From assembly GCA_905214825.1 (NCBI GenBank), contig CAJMNV010000017.1:1-20397 (forward strand): a DNA stretch of 20,397 nt, written 5' to 3'. This document shows positions 1 through 8,140 of this stretch, one piece after another. Positions within the stretch are counted from its first letter, which is position 1, and the number at the start of each line of letters is the position of its first letter. The notes under the pieces are model-generated. The model was given only the letters and a program-made list of their open reading frames with translations, ran no database searches and was not told where the DNA came from. This DNA is from an uncultured bacterium. Its GTDB lineage: Bacteria > Bacillota > Clostridia > Lachnospirales > Anaerotignaceae. The translations under genes and the position numbers were made by a program.

Positions 1-1645
1 TCAACAAGTTTATGATACCACCAACCATAATACAAGCATTCAACTGAATAGGCAGATACAAACCAACTGCAAAAGGCATTACAGGTACACCAACAATTTC
101 AATCGCCAATGCAATAAACACACCAATGAATACCAAAGACCAAGGTAGCTGCCCACCCATGATACCTTCTACAATCATTTTCATCAATGTCGCTTGTGGT
201 GCCGGAATTTCTTCTGAACCATAGCCCCATGCCATATGTAACAAGTACAATACACCACCGATTGCCAAAGCAGAAGCCAAAATACCAATCAATTCACCAA
301 TCTGTTGTTTTTTTGGTGTTGCCCCCAACAAATAACCTGTTTTCAAGTCCTGAGAAGTATCACCAGACAAAGCTGCAATCACACAGATAACAGAACCAAT
401 CGCAATCGCTCCTGTCATACCTTCGATACCGGTTTGCCCCATAGATTTCAACAGCAATGTAGAAATCAACAATGTTGCAATCGCCATACCAGATACAGGG
501 TTATTTGAACTACCTACCAAGCCAACCATACGAGAAGATACAGTTGCAAAGAAGAAACCAAACACAACAATGATTATCGCCCCCAATGCATTAACCGGAA
601 TTGCAGGGAATAACCAAATAACCAATGTTACTACCACAATACCAATTAAAATAACATTCATTGGCAAATCTTGTTCTGTTCTTGCTGTGCTAGGACCGCT
701 GCTGTTTTTCAAGCCTTTCATAGCGTCCACGAATGTACGGCAAATCAGAGGGAAAGATTTTACCAAGCTAATCAAGCCGCCTGTTGCAATCGCACCCGCC
801 CCGATATATCGCACATAGCTTCCCCAAATACCACTTGGGCCGTCTTGTGCAAAAATATTGGCAATGGTATCAGTACCCGGATACATCACAATATCAGAAC
901 CGAAAAGTAAAATCATAGGGATAAGTACACACCAGCCAATCAAACCGCCCACGAACATATAAGAAGAAATTCTTGGTCCAACAATATACCCAACACCAAT
1001 CAATGCAGGATATACTTGTGTACCGATTTGACCGCCCAGACTTTTGAATGTATAGTTGATTTCACTGGGAACCAATTTGATACCATCAACAATAAATTTG
1101 AAAATTGCCGCAAAGCCCATACCTTTGAATACTGTGGAAGCATTGGAACCGCCTTCTTCACCTGCCAGCAATACTTCTGCACAGGCAGTACCTTCTGGGT
1201 AAGGCAATGTTGCATGTTCTTTTACAATCAATGCATTACGCAAAGGTACCATAAACAGTACCCCCAAAACACCACCACATAATGCAATCACTGTAATTTC
1301 TATCATACTAGGGTTTTCCCCTTTGCCTTCTGCTGCCCATAAGAACAACGCAGGCAATGTAAAGATAGCACCGGCTGCCAAAGATTCACCGGCAGAACCG
1401 ATTGTCTGAACAATGTTGCTTTCCAAAATGGAGTTTTTCTTCATCAGCACACGAATGACACCCATGGAGATAACTGCCGCAGGAATGGAAGCAGATACTG
1501 TCAGACCAACACGAAGACCTAAGTATGCATTTGCCGCACCAAAGATAATCGCTAAAATTACACCTACGATAACAGATGTAACCGTGATTTCCGGCGTTAC
1601 TTTATCCGCCGGAACATAGGGTTTGAATTCTTTGTTCTCGTTCAT
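1..1645 (-). CDS. OPT-family oligopeptide transporter, C-terminus missing (left edge)
   Basis: The reverse strand reads open from an ATG at 1645 to the window edge, giving 548 codons starting MNENKEFKPYVPADKVTPEI. Family members are usually about 600-650 residues, so roughly the last 15 percent is outside. The protein is a chain of hydrophobic segments with OPT-like stretches such as GAANAYLGLRVGLTVSASIP near the N-terminus, then AGESLAAGAIFTLPAL and LPYPEGTACAEVL. These match the prokaryotic OPT subfamily, which takes up small peptides or metal-chelate-like solutes by cation symport at the cytoplasmic membrane. The start is supported by a GGAAGAGG ribosome binding site just upstream. A TATAAT-like -10 on the reverse strand lies at 1696-1701, without a good -35. 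The 272 bp upstream gap is very AT-rich and otherwise empty. The substrate cannot be read from the sequence. Confidence 0.9.
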   Translation of the reverse strand, partial: MNENKEFKPYVPADKVTPEITVTSVIVGVILAIIFGAANAYLGLRVGLTVSASIPAAVISMGVIRVLMKKNSILESNIVQTIGSAGESLAAGAIFTLPALFLWAAEGKGENPSMIEITVIALCGGVLGVLFMVPLRNALIVKEHATLPYPEGTACAEVLLAGEEGGSNASTVFKGMGFAAIFKFIVDGIKLVPSEINYTFKSLGGQIGTQVYPALIGVGYIVGPRISSYMFVGGLIGWCVLIPMILLFGSDIVMYPGTDTIANIFAQDGPSGIWGSYVRYIGAGAIATGGLISLVKSFPLICRTFVDAMKGLKNSSGPSTARTEQDLPMNVILIGIVVVTLVIWLFPAIPVNALGAIIIVVFGFFFATVSSRMVGLVGSSNNPVSGMAIATLLISTLLLKSMGQTGIEGMTGAIAIGSVICVIAALSGDTSQDLKTGYLLGATPKKQQIGELIGILASALAIGGVLYLLHMAWGYGSEEIPAPQATLMKMIVEGIMGGQLPWSLVFIGVFIALAIEIVGVPVMPFAVGLYLPIQLNACIMVGGIINLL

Positions 1646-1917
1646 TATTCCTCTTCCTTTTATAAAATTTTAATTGGCAAACATGGTTTAAGTATATTAT
1701 AAATTTTCTGTTAATACAAGAATTTCCGTTTATTTTTAGTAATTTTTTCATAAAAGTGCTTTATTTTTCATAATAATTTGAGATATTATTTATAGATTTC
1801 TTACGATATTTCTTTCCATCACAACACAAAATTGTATTTTATTCGCCATCATTTTTTCACAAAATGCCTTTGTGTTATCATATCATTTGTAAAAAAAGTA
1901 AATTTTAATTGCTTGTT

Positions 1918-2589
1918 TTATTGTTCCGATTGGTTTTGTTTTAATGTATGATACCCTGTCCAAACAATCCAAACATACGCACATGTTTTTGGTATCATCA
2001 ACATACCAATTATGGGAATGGTATCTGCAAACAACACAACTGGAATATAAAATAAAAAGCTTAAAAATATTGCCAACCAAATATATCGGAAACTATCTTC
2101 TTTATGATTTGCTGCTGTTTTTGCATACAACCATACCATCAATGCCCCAAATATCACAAACGGAATATTGCGATAAATCCCCCATGAAAGCGGTGCATCA
2201 TAAGAAAGCCATTGATTTTGTGGCATCAAACAAAGTACAATTCTAACAACTGCCAACAAATAAACCAAAACTGTCAAACCGTTTTTTTGTGGTTTCTGAT
2301 ACCGCAAACACCAAATATGATAAAAGCAAACATAAAATATTGTCATGGTAATAGATGTTACAAATTTACCAAAACCCAATGGAGCGGCATATTGTTGCAA
2401 ACCAACTGTCCATAATGCAATCGCTCTTGGTACCAAATGAAATGCATCACCAAACCCCAATAATATTGCCATACCACCAAATAGACGATATATTTTTTCG
2501 CCATTGCTATGACGCAATATCCAAAATCCCATTCCAATCACTGTTATCAAATATACAATATCAAATACTGTTTCCATAATTGCCTGCAT
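1918..2589 (-). CDS. Seven-helix integral membrane protein of unknown function
   Basis: This 223-residue protein has about seven predicted membrane helices and short loops. The second helix region carries a conserved-looking polar motif, GDAFHLVPR (about residues 46-54), which is unusual inside a hydrophobic segment and may mark a functional site. The start ATG lies one base after the TGA of the preceding gene (2591-2593), and its ribosome binding site AAGGAG lies inside the end of that gene. The two are therefore almost certainly translationally coupled. It is the second gene of the operon controlled by the TetR-type palindrome at 3053-3067. I recall similar unnamed proteins in other Firmicutes but can attach no function. 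A TetR-controlled membrane operon suggests export, sensing or envelope defence, which is inference. Confidence 0.8.
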   Translation of the reverse strand: MQAIMETVFDIVYLITVIGMGFWILRHSNGEKIYRLFGGMAILLGFGDAFHLVPRAIALWTVGLQQYAAPLGFGKFVTSITMTIFYVCFYHIWCLRYQKPQKNGLTVLVYLLAVVRIVLCLMPQNQWLSYDAPLSWGIYRNIPFVIFGALMVWLYAKTAANHKEDSFRYIWLAIFLSFLFYIPVVLFADTIPIIGMLMIPKTCAYVWIVWTGYHTLKQNQSEQ

Positions 2590-2590
2590 A

Positions 2591-3031
2591 TCAAAAACTC
2601 CTTTCTTTTTTCATATTATATGCATATGATATTTTCTTATATTGTACAAAAAATGCAATACCTGCCAATGTCAATGCCATGCCCAAACCACTGTAAAATA
2701 CAGCAATACCAACCATGGGCACCAAATGAGTCACACGCAACAAAATCCCCAATGTCATCATCACTGCCATCATCCAAAAAGATTTTTTATCAAAAAAATG
2801 TATGATACATTTCTTTTTATTTTGATAAGACAAAATTCTTTTTGTATGTTTTTTTACCAATTTCCCAAAAACCAAAAACCAAAACACCAAAAATATCAAG
2901 ACTGAGCACAACAACCGCCAAAATGTCATACCAATTTCATAAGACTGTATGCCAATTTTCAAAACTTGTATCCCTGCCATACACCAAACCAAACCCGCAA
3001 CCAACAACAATTTGTTTGCTTTTATCTGCAT
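2591..3031 (-). CDS. Four-helix membrane protein of unknown function, first gene of TetR-controlled operon
   Basis: I chose the ATG at 3031 (protein starts MQIKANKLLLVAGLVWC, 146 residues) because AGAAAGGTG sits at proper distance upstream. The longer in-frame ATG at 3067 falls inside the operator palindrome and has no ribosome binding site. About four membrane helices can be seen, near residues 7-28, 36-60, 85-102 and 110-135, with a basic loop (KLVKKHTKRILSYQNKKK) between the second and third. The third-fourth region includes SFWMMAVMMTLGILLR and VFYSGLGMALTLAGIAFF. I do not recognise a named family. It precedes the seven-helix protein with a one-base gap, so the two products may act together. 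It has its own repressed promoter and is separated from tetR by a terminator. Confidence 0.8.
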   Translation of the reverse strand: MQIKANKLLLVAGLVWCMAGIQVLKIGIQSYEIGMTFWRLLCSVLIFLVFWFLVFGKLVKKHTKRILSYQNKKKCIIHFFDKKSFWMMAVMMTLGILLRVTHLVPMVGIAVFYSGLGMALTLAGIAFFVQYKKISYAYNMKKERSF

Positions 3032-3048
3032 ATCATCACACCTTTCTT

Positions 3049-3077
3049 GAATATGAACATTGTTCATTTTGTGTCAA
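3049..3077 (-). promoter_or_regulatory. Promoter with TetR-type operator for the two-membrane-protein operon
   Basis: On the reverse strand, TTGACA (3077-3072) is followed about 16-17 bases later by a weak -10 (CATATT/ATATTC around 3049-3055). The spacer contains a perfect 15-bp palindrome, ATGAACATTGTTCAT in plus orientation, at 3053-3067. The 14 bases TGAACATTGTTCAT recur exactly in front of the tetR gene (3697-3710). An operator in the -35/-10 spacer is a standard TetR-family repression geometry. Confidence 0.75.
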
Positions 3078-3106
3078 AAAATAGTCCTGCAATCCGCAGG
3101 ATTATT
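3076..3106 (-). terminator. Rho-independent terminator of the tetR gene
   Basis: Arms 3080-3090 and 3096-3106 pair over 11 bases with one G-U or mismatch position around a 5-base loop. On the reverse strand they are followed by six T (3081-3076). The stem overlaps the tetR stop codon, and the T tract runs directly into the -35 of the next promoter. Confidence 0.8.
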
Positions 3107-3665
3107 GGTAAATACATCTGGAAACCATTTCCAACAACACATAACAATCTTTTTTGCCTTGCTGTACCATAGAAAGCAACAGCATAAACACCATATCCAC
3201 AAATTGTTCTTTTGTCATATTTTGGTCAAATGCTTTTTCACAAACCATGGTATCTTGTTCTAAAATTGCTTTCATGTTTGATTGCAAATGTCCCCAATAT
3301 GCATACATTGCTTGTTTCCCCTCTTGTTTTTGCGTTTCATCTGCAAAACAAATGGCATGTAATTTCAAAAAACCACTATATTTTTGATTGCCTTCCAGAA
3401 TACTTTCATACAACCACCGCACATATGCTTTAAAAATATATGCTTCTTCTGTAACAAATGGTTTTTGGAAAATATCTCCCCACACTTTTTCAATTATACA
3501 TTGTAACAATGCAGTTTTTGAAGGAAAATAACGATAAATCGAACCCACAGCCACACCACAGGCTTTTGCAACCGCACGCATATTGATAGCAGACACCCCT
3601 TGTTCCATAACCAATTCTTGGCTTTTTTGCAAAATATCCTCTTTTGATGTAATCACAGTATTCAT
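3102..3665 (-). CDS. TetR/AcrR-family transcriptional repressor
   Basis: The start ATG at 3665 is chosen because GGAGGA lies 6 bases upstream; the protein is 187 residues. The reading frame extends further upstream, but those codons overlap the promoter and operator. Residues about 8-55 form a classic TetR N-terminal helix-turn-helix: ILQKSQELVMEQGVSAINMR, then VAKACGVAVGSIYRYFPSK with the typical YxYFxSK ending. The remainder is a helical ligand-binding and dimerisation domain with no recognisable ligand signature. The gene has its own palindromic operator at 3697-3709. A second copy controls the two membrane-protein genes downstream, so autorepression plus repression of that operon is the natural reading. 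The inducer is unknown. Confidence 0.9.
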   Translation of the reverse strand: MNTVITSKEDILQKSQELVMEQGVSAINMRAVAKACGVAVGSIYRYFPSKTALLQCIIEKVWGDIFQKPFVTEEAYIFKAYVRWLYESILEGNQKYSGFLKLHAICFADETQKQEGKQAMYAYWGHLQSNMKAILEQDTMVCEKAFDQNMTKEQFVDMVFMLLLSMVQQGKKDCYVLLEMVSRCIYQ

Positions 3666-3696
3666 TTTTTCGTCCTCCATTTCTCTCAAAACATAG

Positions 3697-3737
3697 TGAA
3701 CATTGTTCATTATAAAGTCTATATCATAAATTGTCAA
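3697..3737 (-). promoter_or_regulatory. tetR promoter with autoregulatory operator
   Basis: On the reverse strand a perfect TTGACA (3737-3732) and a perfect TATAAT (3714-3709) are separated by exactly 17 bases. The 13-bp palindrome TGAACATTGTTCA (3697-3709) begins at the last base of the -10, over the expected transcription start. The -35 overlaps the stop codon of the upstream pucR-like gene (3734-3736). The palindrome is the same as that in front of the downstream operon. Confidence 0.85.
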
Positions 3738-5263
3738 GCTTCTTCTATATTTGTGATACGCACCATTGCCAAAGCCAAATAAATAAAATACGAATTGGGC
3801 AATACAGAAAAATCAATCCCCAATATTTGTTTTGCTTTTCCAATGCGGTATAGCACAGTATTTCTATGCAAAAACAACTGTTCTGCCGTTTCTTTAATCT
3901 GACTGTCTGTATCCAACAAATACACCATCAATGTATCCAGCACATCTGCATCTTGTTCTCTTAACTCCATCAATTTTTCCAAATAAAGCGAATGGGAACG
4001 GTCTGCACTTGCTATAATATCACAACAATGGCTTGCAAAATCCAAATTATTTTTTTCAAATGCACGTTTTTTGGGATATATTTTTTTCATTGCCGCACCA
4101 TGGTTACAATACATATAATATATATTGCGAAATTGTTTTAGCAAATCTATATTTTTCATATATGTAAATGTCAATTTCTCTTGATATGGTTCTAACATCA
4201 AAAATATTTCTTCTTGAAAGAACTGTTCTTTGATTGCAGATGTTTCACAACCCAAAAGCAATATAATACTATGCCCAAATATATCAATAATGACCTTCTT
4301 TTCATTTTGTTCAAAATACCGCCGAAACATTTGAATAATCTCATTGGACAATGTACTGGTAATATCTTCTGGATTATCAAAATCCATAAAATACACATTG
4401 ACTTCTGTCTGCAAATTGATATTTTGATTTTTGGCAATACTTTCTATCAATTCTTTATCACTTTCAATCAATGCTGTAATCAAAGATTCTTTTGTATCCA
4501 CATTCAAATTATGATTCCAAGCCAAAGAAAAAATCTGTATGGTTTCTATAATTTCATTCATCACAGCATAATTCAAGCGATTATTGTTACTCACACCACA
4601 TAATGTCAAAACCGTACCTTTATTATCTGTAAAATTTTGTTTTAGCATATCAAACCCTTTTGGCAATTTCTCAAAATCGATTTTCTCTGTCATAGGCCAT
4701 AAAGCTGAACAAACTTCTGTACCATTTTCATTCAACAAATAAAAAGAGGCTTTTGCGTATTCTGATGCAAAAACAAGTATCCGTTTGATATTCTGTCTAG
4801 ATGGTACTAATTGTGAAATACGTTCGATTGTATTTTTTACAAACGATTTTGTAGCATTTCTATCCATAATCACAGCTTCCATCACTTCGCTAATCACATC
4901 ACTGTAATAAATATCCACCTCATCACCCGGCAAAGCAATAATCGGAAATTGCAATCTGTTTGCGGTATCAATCAAATCTTGATGTATGTTTTTTAATATA
5001 AAATCAGAATAAAAAAGCACTAAACCAACTTCCCCACTTTTTTTATATGCTTCAATTTCTGCACATTGTGCCGCAATATTATCTTTTATGGAATAAAAAC
5101 TGGATATCAACAATTCATTCGGTGCATAAACATAAATTTCTGTACTTGCAAACTCCACAACAGAAATTGAGCTGACAATTTTGTCTAATCCTTGTGCACC
5201 AGCAATCACATTTCCCAATCGCAAAGACGGCAATCTCAAACAATCTCTGACTGTAATACTCAT
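3734..5263 (-). CDS. PucR-family transcriptional regulator
   Basis: This 509-residue protein has the standard PucR architecture. The N-terminal PucR (PurC-like) domain covers about residues 1-125 (MSITVRDCLRLPSLRLGNVI, then VVEFASTEIYVYAPNELLIS). A long middle region resembles the CdaR GGDEF-like domain. The C-terminal PucR helix-turn-helix is at about 438-500 (ETAEQLFLHRNTVLYRIGKA). PucR proteins usually activate purine, allantoin or other nitrogen-heterocycle catabolism genes. It is transcribed divergently from the NCS1 permease and DUF917 genes and most likely controls them. The start follows a GGTAGGTGA ribosome binding site. Its own promoter is at 5287-5315. Confidence 0.9.
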   Translation of the reverse strand: MSITVRDCLRLPSLRLGNVIAGAQGLDKIVSSISVVEFASTEIYVYAPNELLISSFYSIKDNIAAQCAEIEAYKKSGEVGLVLFYSDFILKNIHQDLIDTANRLQFPIIALPGDEVDIYYSDVISEVMEAVIMDRNATKSFVKNTIERISQLVPSRQNIKRILVFASEYAKASFYLLNENGTEVCSALWPMTEKIDFEKLPKGFDMLKQNFTDNKGTVLTLCGVSNNNRLNYAVMNEIIETIQIFSLAWNHNLNVDTKESLITALIESDKELIESIAKNQNINLQTEVNVYFMDFDNPEDITSTLSNEIIQMFRRYFEQNEKKVIIDIFGHSIILLLGCETSAIKEQFFQEEIFLMLEPYQEKLTFTYMKNIDLLKQFRNIYYMYCNHGAAMKKIYPKKRAFEKNNLDFASHCCDIIASADRSHSLYLEKLMELREQDADVLDTLMVYLLDTDSQIKETAEQLFLHRNTVLYRIGKAKQILGIDFSVLPNSYFIYLALAMVRITNIEEA

Positions 5264-5286
5264 ATTTGTTCACCTACCCTTTTTTG

Positions 5287-5335
5287 ATTATAAAGTACAC
5301 AACGACAGAAAACAACCATATTTTATGCATATGCA
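5287..5335 (-). promoter_or_regulatory. pucR-like gene promoter and adjacent palindrome
   Basis: On the reverse strand, TTGTTT (5315-5310) and TATAAT (5292-5287) are 17 bases apart. A perfect 10-bp palindrome, TGCATATGCA, lies at 5326-5335 just upstream of the -35, between the two divergent genes. It is a candidate site for the PucR protein. The promoter elements are convincing; the palindrome assignment is a guess because such short AT-rich palindromes occur by chance. No good -35 was found for the permease direction, although TATGCT (5386-5391) could be its -10. A poor -35 would suit an activator-dependent promoter. Confidence 0.55.
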
Positions 5336-5466
5336 CAAAAAAAATATAGAATTTTGTTTGTTCTCCAATGTACAAATAAAAAAAATATGCTATGATAAAC
5401 ACCATAAATGAATACTTATACTATTTTGCTTTCATAAAAAGTCTGTCAAAAAGAAAGGAGCATGTT

Positions 5467-6732
5467 ATGGAAAAAGAGAAAAAAACAGAAGCAAATGCAT
5501 TAACACCCATTCCTGCCAGTGAACGCAGAAGCTGGTTGTCTATGATGTTTGTACAAGCAGGCATTTGCGTATGTGTACCCGCATTTTTATTGGGTGCATT
5601 ATTGGGCGAGGCTATGCCGCTTTGGCCTGCAATTATATCTGGTTCATTGGGTTATCTTTTGGTCGTTTTGGGTATGATTGTCATCGGTATCATTGGCACA
5701 GACATTGGTATTGCTTCTTGTACCGTTGCAGAATCTACATTTGGGAAAACCGGTGCAAGATTTTTGGTCAGCATATTATTTGCAATCAATGCCATTGGTT
5801 GGTTTGGCATACAAAATGAAGTTTGCGGCGAAGCAGTGAGCAACTATTTGAATATGCAATTTGGTTTGCAGGTATCCGTTTCCGCATGCAGCATTGTTTG
5901 TGGTATCATTATGCTTTTGACAGCCGTATTTGGTTTGCGTGCTTTGGAAAAACTGAATTATGTGTCCATACCATTTTTGATTATCGCCATGATACTTGGT
6001 ACTTACCTTGCAATATCAAAATATGGTTTGCACGCATTAGACCAAGAAGTTCCACAAACCATGTCTTTTTTAGCTGGTGTCAGTCTTTCTTTTAACTTTA
6101 CCGCAATGGGAACCATCACCGCAGCAGATTACACCAGATTCCAAAAAAGTCGAAAAGATACCGTATTATCTGTTGGCTTAGGTGTATTCCCTATGGGTGT
6201 TGTCACATTACTACTTGGCATATTATTAACAAAAATTGCCGGCAATTATGATATAAGTATGGTATTGATTGATGTTGGTATTCCCTTGTTTGGTATTGGT
6301 GCATTGATACTTTCCACATGGACAACCAATTCCACAAATGCATACAGTGGCGGTCTGAATGTTGCCATGTTGTTACATGTACCAGATAACCGCAGACGTG
6401 AAGTCACATTGGCTGTCGGATTGGTGGGTACATTCTTGGGTGTATTTGGTATATTGGATTTTATTGAAGGCTTTTTGAGTTTGCTTTCATTCATTGTTTG
6501 CCCTGTTGGTGGTATTATGATTGCAGATTATTGGATCATCGGAAAAGGCAAACCGGAAAACTGGCATTCTTGTGAAGGTGTCAAAATGTTGGCAGTTATC
6601 ACATGGTTAATATCTGCAGTTGCCGCTTATCTCATTAAGATAGAATACAGTGGTATATTGATTGCCATTGTGATTTATATCATATTGGAACGTTTTATGC
6701 CTTCCAATGCCAGAGAACATAAAATATCATAA
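5467..6732 (+). CDS. NCS1-family (CodB-like) nucleobase/hydantoin permease
   Basis: I take the ATG at 5467 (MEKEKKTEAN, 421 residues) because AAAGGAG lies just upstream; the frame stays open to an earlier ATG at 5392 that has no ribosome binding site. The length equals that of CodB-type cytosine permeases. There are about 12 membrane helices. Family-like stretches include PIPASERRSWLSMMFVQAG at the N-terminus and FTAMGTITAADYTRFQKS mid-protein, where NCS1 carriers have their cation and substrate region, and PVGGIMIADYWI near the end. NCS1 carriers import cytosine, purines, allantoin or hydantoins by proton or sodium symport. The downstream DUF917 gene starts 12 bases after the stop, so they form one operon. 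The substrate is probably what the DUF917 enzyme acts on. Confidence 0.88.
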   Translation: MEKEKKTEANALTPIPASERRSWLSMMFVQAGICVCVPAFLLGALLGEAMPLWPAIISGSLGYLLVVLGMIVIGIIGTDIGIASCTVAESTFGKTGARFLVSILFAINAIGWFGIQNEVCGEAVSNYLNMQFGLQVSVSACSIVCGIIMLLTAVFGLRALEKLNYVSIPFLIIAMILGTYLAISKYGLHALDQEVPQTMSFLAGVSLSFNFTAMGTITAADYTRFQKSRKDTVLSVGLGVFPMGVVTLLLGILLTKIAGNYDISMVLIDVGIPLFGIGALILSTWTTNSTNAYSGGLNVAMLLHVPDNRRREVTLAVGLVGTFLGVFGILDFIEGFLSLLSFIVCPVGGIMIADYWIIGKGKPENWHSCEGVKMLAVITWLISAVAAYLIKIEYSGILIAIVIYIILERFMPSNAREHKIS

Positions 6733-6744
6733 GGAGGAAAAATC

Positions 6745-7857
6745 ATGAAAAAATTAAGTAAACAAAACATCATTGACATTTTATACGGTTGCACAATATT
6801 AGGTACCGGAGGCGGTGGCAATCTGGAAGATGGGCTTGCCATGATGGAACAAGATTTTGCAGAAGGCAAAGAATTATATTTGGCAGATTTGAGTGAATTG
6901 CCTGATGACAAATACATTGCAACACCTTATGGCTGTGGTGCTCCTGCGGCATTAAATGCAGAAAAAGACGCAAAATTTGCAAATTTACCCATATCTGATG
7001 TACCACCTGCGATTTTGGCATTCCGTAGCTTGGAAAATTATTTTGGTGAAAAATTTTTTGCTGTTTCTTCCACAGAATTGGGCGGTGCAAACACCGCCGA
7101 GGCATTACATACTGCCTGCCAACTGGGATTGCCCATCATGGACGCTGACCCTGCGGGTCGTTCTGTACCAGAATTGCAACATTCTTCCTATTTTGTATAC
7201 GACAAACCCATTCACCCCTTGGCAGTTGCCACAGAATTTGGTGATGTCACATTGATTACAGAAGTGGTTGACGATTTCAGAGCAGAAGCCATTGCAAGAG
7301 CCATTGCTGTTGCAAGCGGTGATATGGTAGGTGTTGCAGACCACCCCATGAAGGGCAAAGATTATAAAGAATCCATCATTCCCAATGCCATCAGCTATGC
7401 TATGAAAATCGGTGAAATTTTGAGAAATGAAAAAGAAAGCGGAAAAAATGGTGAAGCCATTGCAAGAGCCATTGCCGCACAAATGCAAGGCAAATTCTTA
7501 TTCAAAGGTGACATTACCAAAACACCTTGGGAAAGTGTTGGCGGCTTTAATGTAGGTGAAATCCATTTAGCTGGCAAAGAATGCCATGCAGGGGATATTT
7601 ATCGTATTCATTTCAAAAATGAAAATATCATTTCTTATTTAAATGACGCTGTTGATGTGGTTGTGCCTGATTTGATTTGTATGTTGGACAAAGACGGCAA
7701 TCCTTTCACAACACCAAATTTTTACGAAGGTATGGAAGTCAATGTATTTGCACTGCCTGCACCAAAGGTTTGGACAACAGAAAAAGGATTAAAATGTTTT
7801 GGCCCGGAACATTTTAAATTGGGTGTTCCCTATATTCCTTTTGATGCAACAAAATAA
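6745..7857 (+). CDS. DUF917 / S-methyl-thiohydantoin-desulfurase-like protein
   Basis: This 370-residue protein belongs to the family formerly called DUF917 (Pfam PF06032), whose members include the S-methyl thiohydantoin desulfurase of ergothioneine breakdown; I cite the family from memory. The N-terminus shows the typical GCTILGTGGGGNLEDG stretch (about residues 11-26), followed by TPYGCGAPAALN (about 59-70), SSTELGGANTAEALHTACQL and LPIMDADPAGRSVPELQ. The C-terminal half (from about residue 250, FKGDITKT) fits the second domain. The start follows AAGGAGGAAAAATC. It is co-transcribed with the NCS1 permease and ends at a strong terminator. A role in hydantoin-like ring catabolism fits the family, the carrier and the PucR regulator, but the exact reaction is inferred. 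Confidence 0.85.
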   Translation: MKKLSKQNIIDILYGCTILGTGGGGNLEDGLAMMEQDFAEGKELYLADLSELPDDKYIATPYGCGAPAALNAEKDAKFANLPISDVPPAILAFRSLENYFGEKFFAVSSTELGGANTAEALHTACQLGLPIMDADPAGRSVPELQHSSYFVYDKPIHPLAVATEFGDVTLITEVVDDFRAEAIARAIAVASGDMVGVADHPMKGKDYKESIIPNAISYAMKIGEILRNEKESGKNGEAIARAIAAQMQGKFLFKGDITKTPWESVGGFNVGEIHLAGKECHAGDIYRIHFKNENIISYLNDAVDVVVPDLICMLDKDGNPFTTPNFYEGMEVNVFALPAPKVWTTEKGLKCFGPEHFKLGVPYIPFDATK

Positions 7858-7861
7858 TCAC

Positions 7862-7899
7862 AAAAAATACCTACTATATGATGATAGTAGGTATTTTTT
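7862..7899 (+). terminator. Rho-independent terminator of the permease-DUF917 operon
   Basis: A perfect 15-bp inverted repeat (7862-7876 and 7885-7899, core TACCTACTA / TAGTAGGTA) with an 8-base loop ends in six T. It begins 4 bases after the stop codon. The A-rich left arm means it could also act in the reverse direction. Confidence 0.92.
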
Positions 7900-8033
7900 C
7901 TATTTTTTGACAAAAAATAGCACATACAAAAAATATCCATGGCATTGTTTTTGATAAATACTGTTGATTTTGTATATTGTTCAGGCTTTTTTATAAAAAA
8001 TATAGCATTTTTTTACAATCTTTCAAAAAGTGA

Positions 8034-8070
8034 TTGACAAAACTCATTTTCTAATTTATAATCATTATCA
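8034..8070 (+). promoter_or_regulatory. Rubrerythrin promoter with a PerR/Fur-type box over the -10
   Basis: TTGACA (8034-8039) and TATAAT (8057-8062) are both perfect and spaced 17 bases. The 15-bp sequence TTATAATCATTATCA (8056-8070) overlaps the -10. Against the Bacillus PerR consensus TTATAATNATTATAA it has one mismatch, and against the Fur consensus TGATAATNATTATCA it also has one. A repressor bound here would block RNA polymerase. PerR is the more likely owner because the gene is a peroxide-defence gene. Confidence 0.82.
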
Positions 8071-8140
8071 AGTAACAATGATTTACTTATTCAAAACACA
8101 AGAATTAAAATTTATTTATATTTTTAAGGAGGATTTTATT

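Noticed and set aside
1846..1880. CACAAA / TTTGTG hairpin downstream of the seven-helix protein gene
   Set aside because: Only six paired bases and no T tract in the gene's direction, so it is not a credible terminator.
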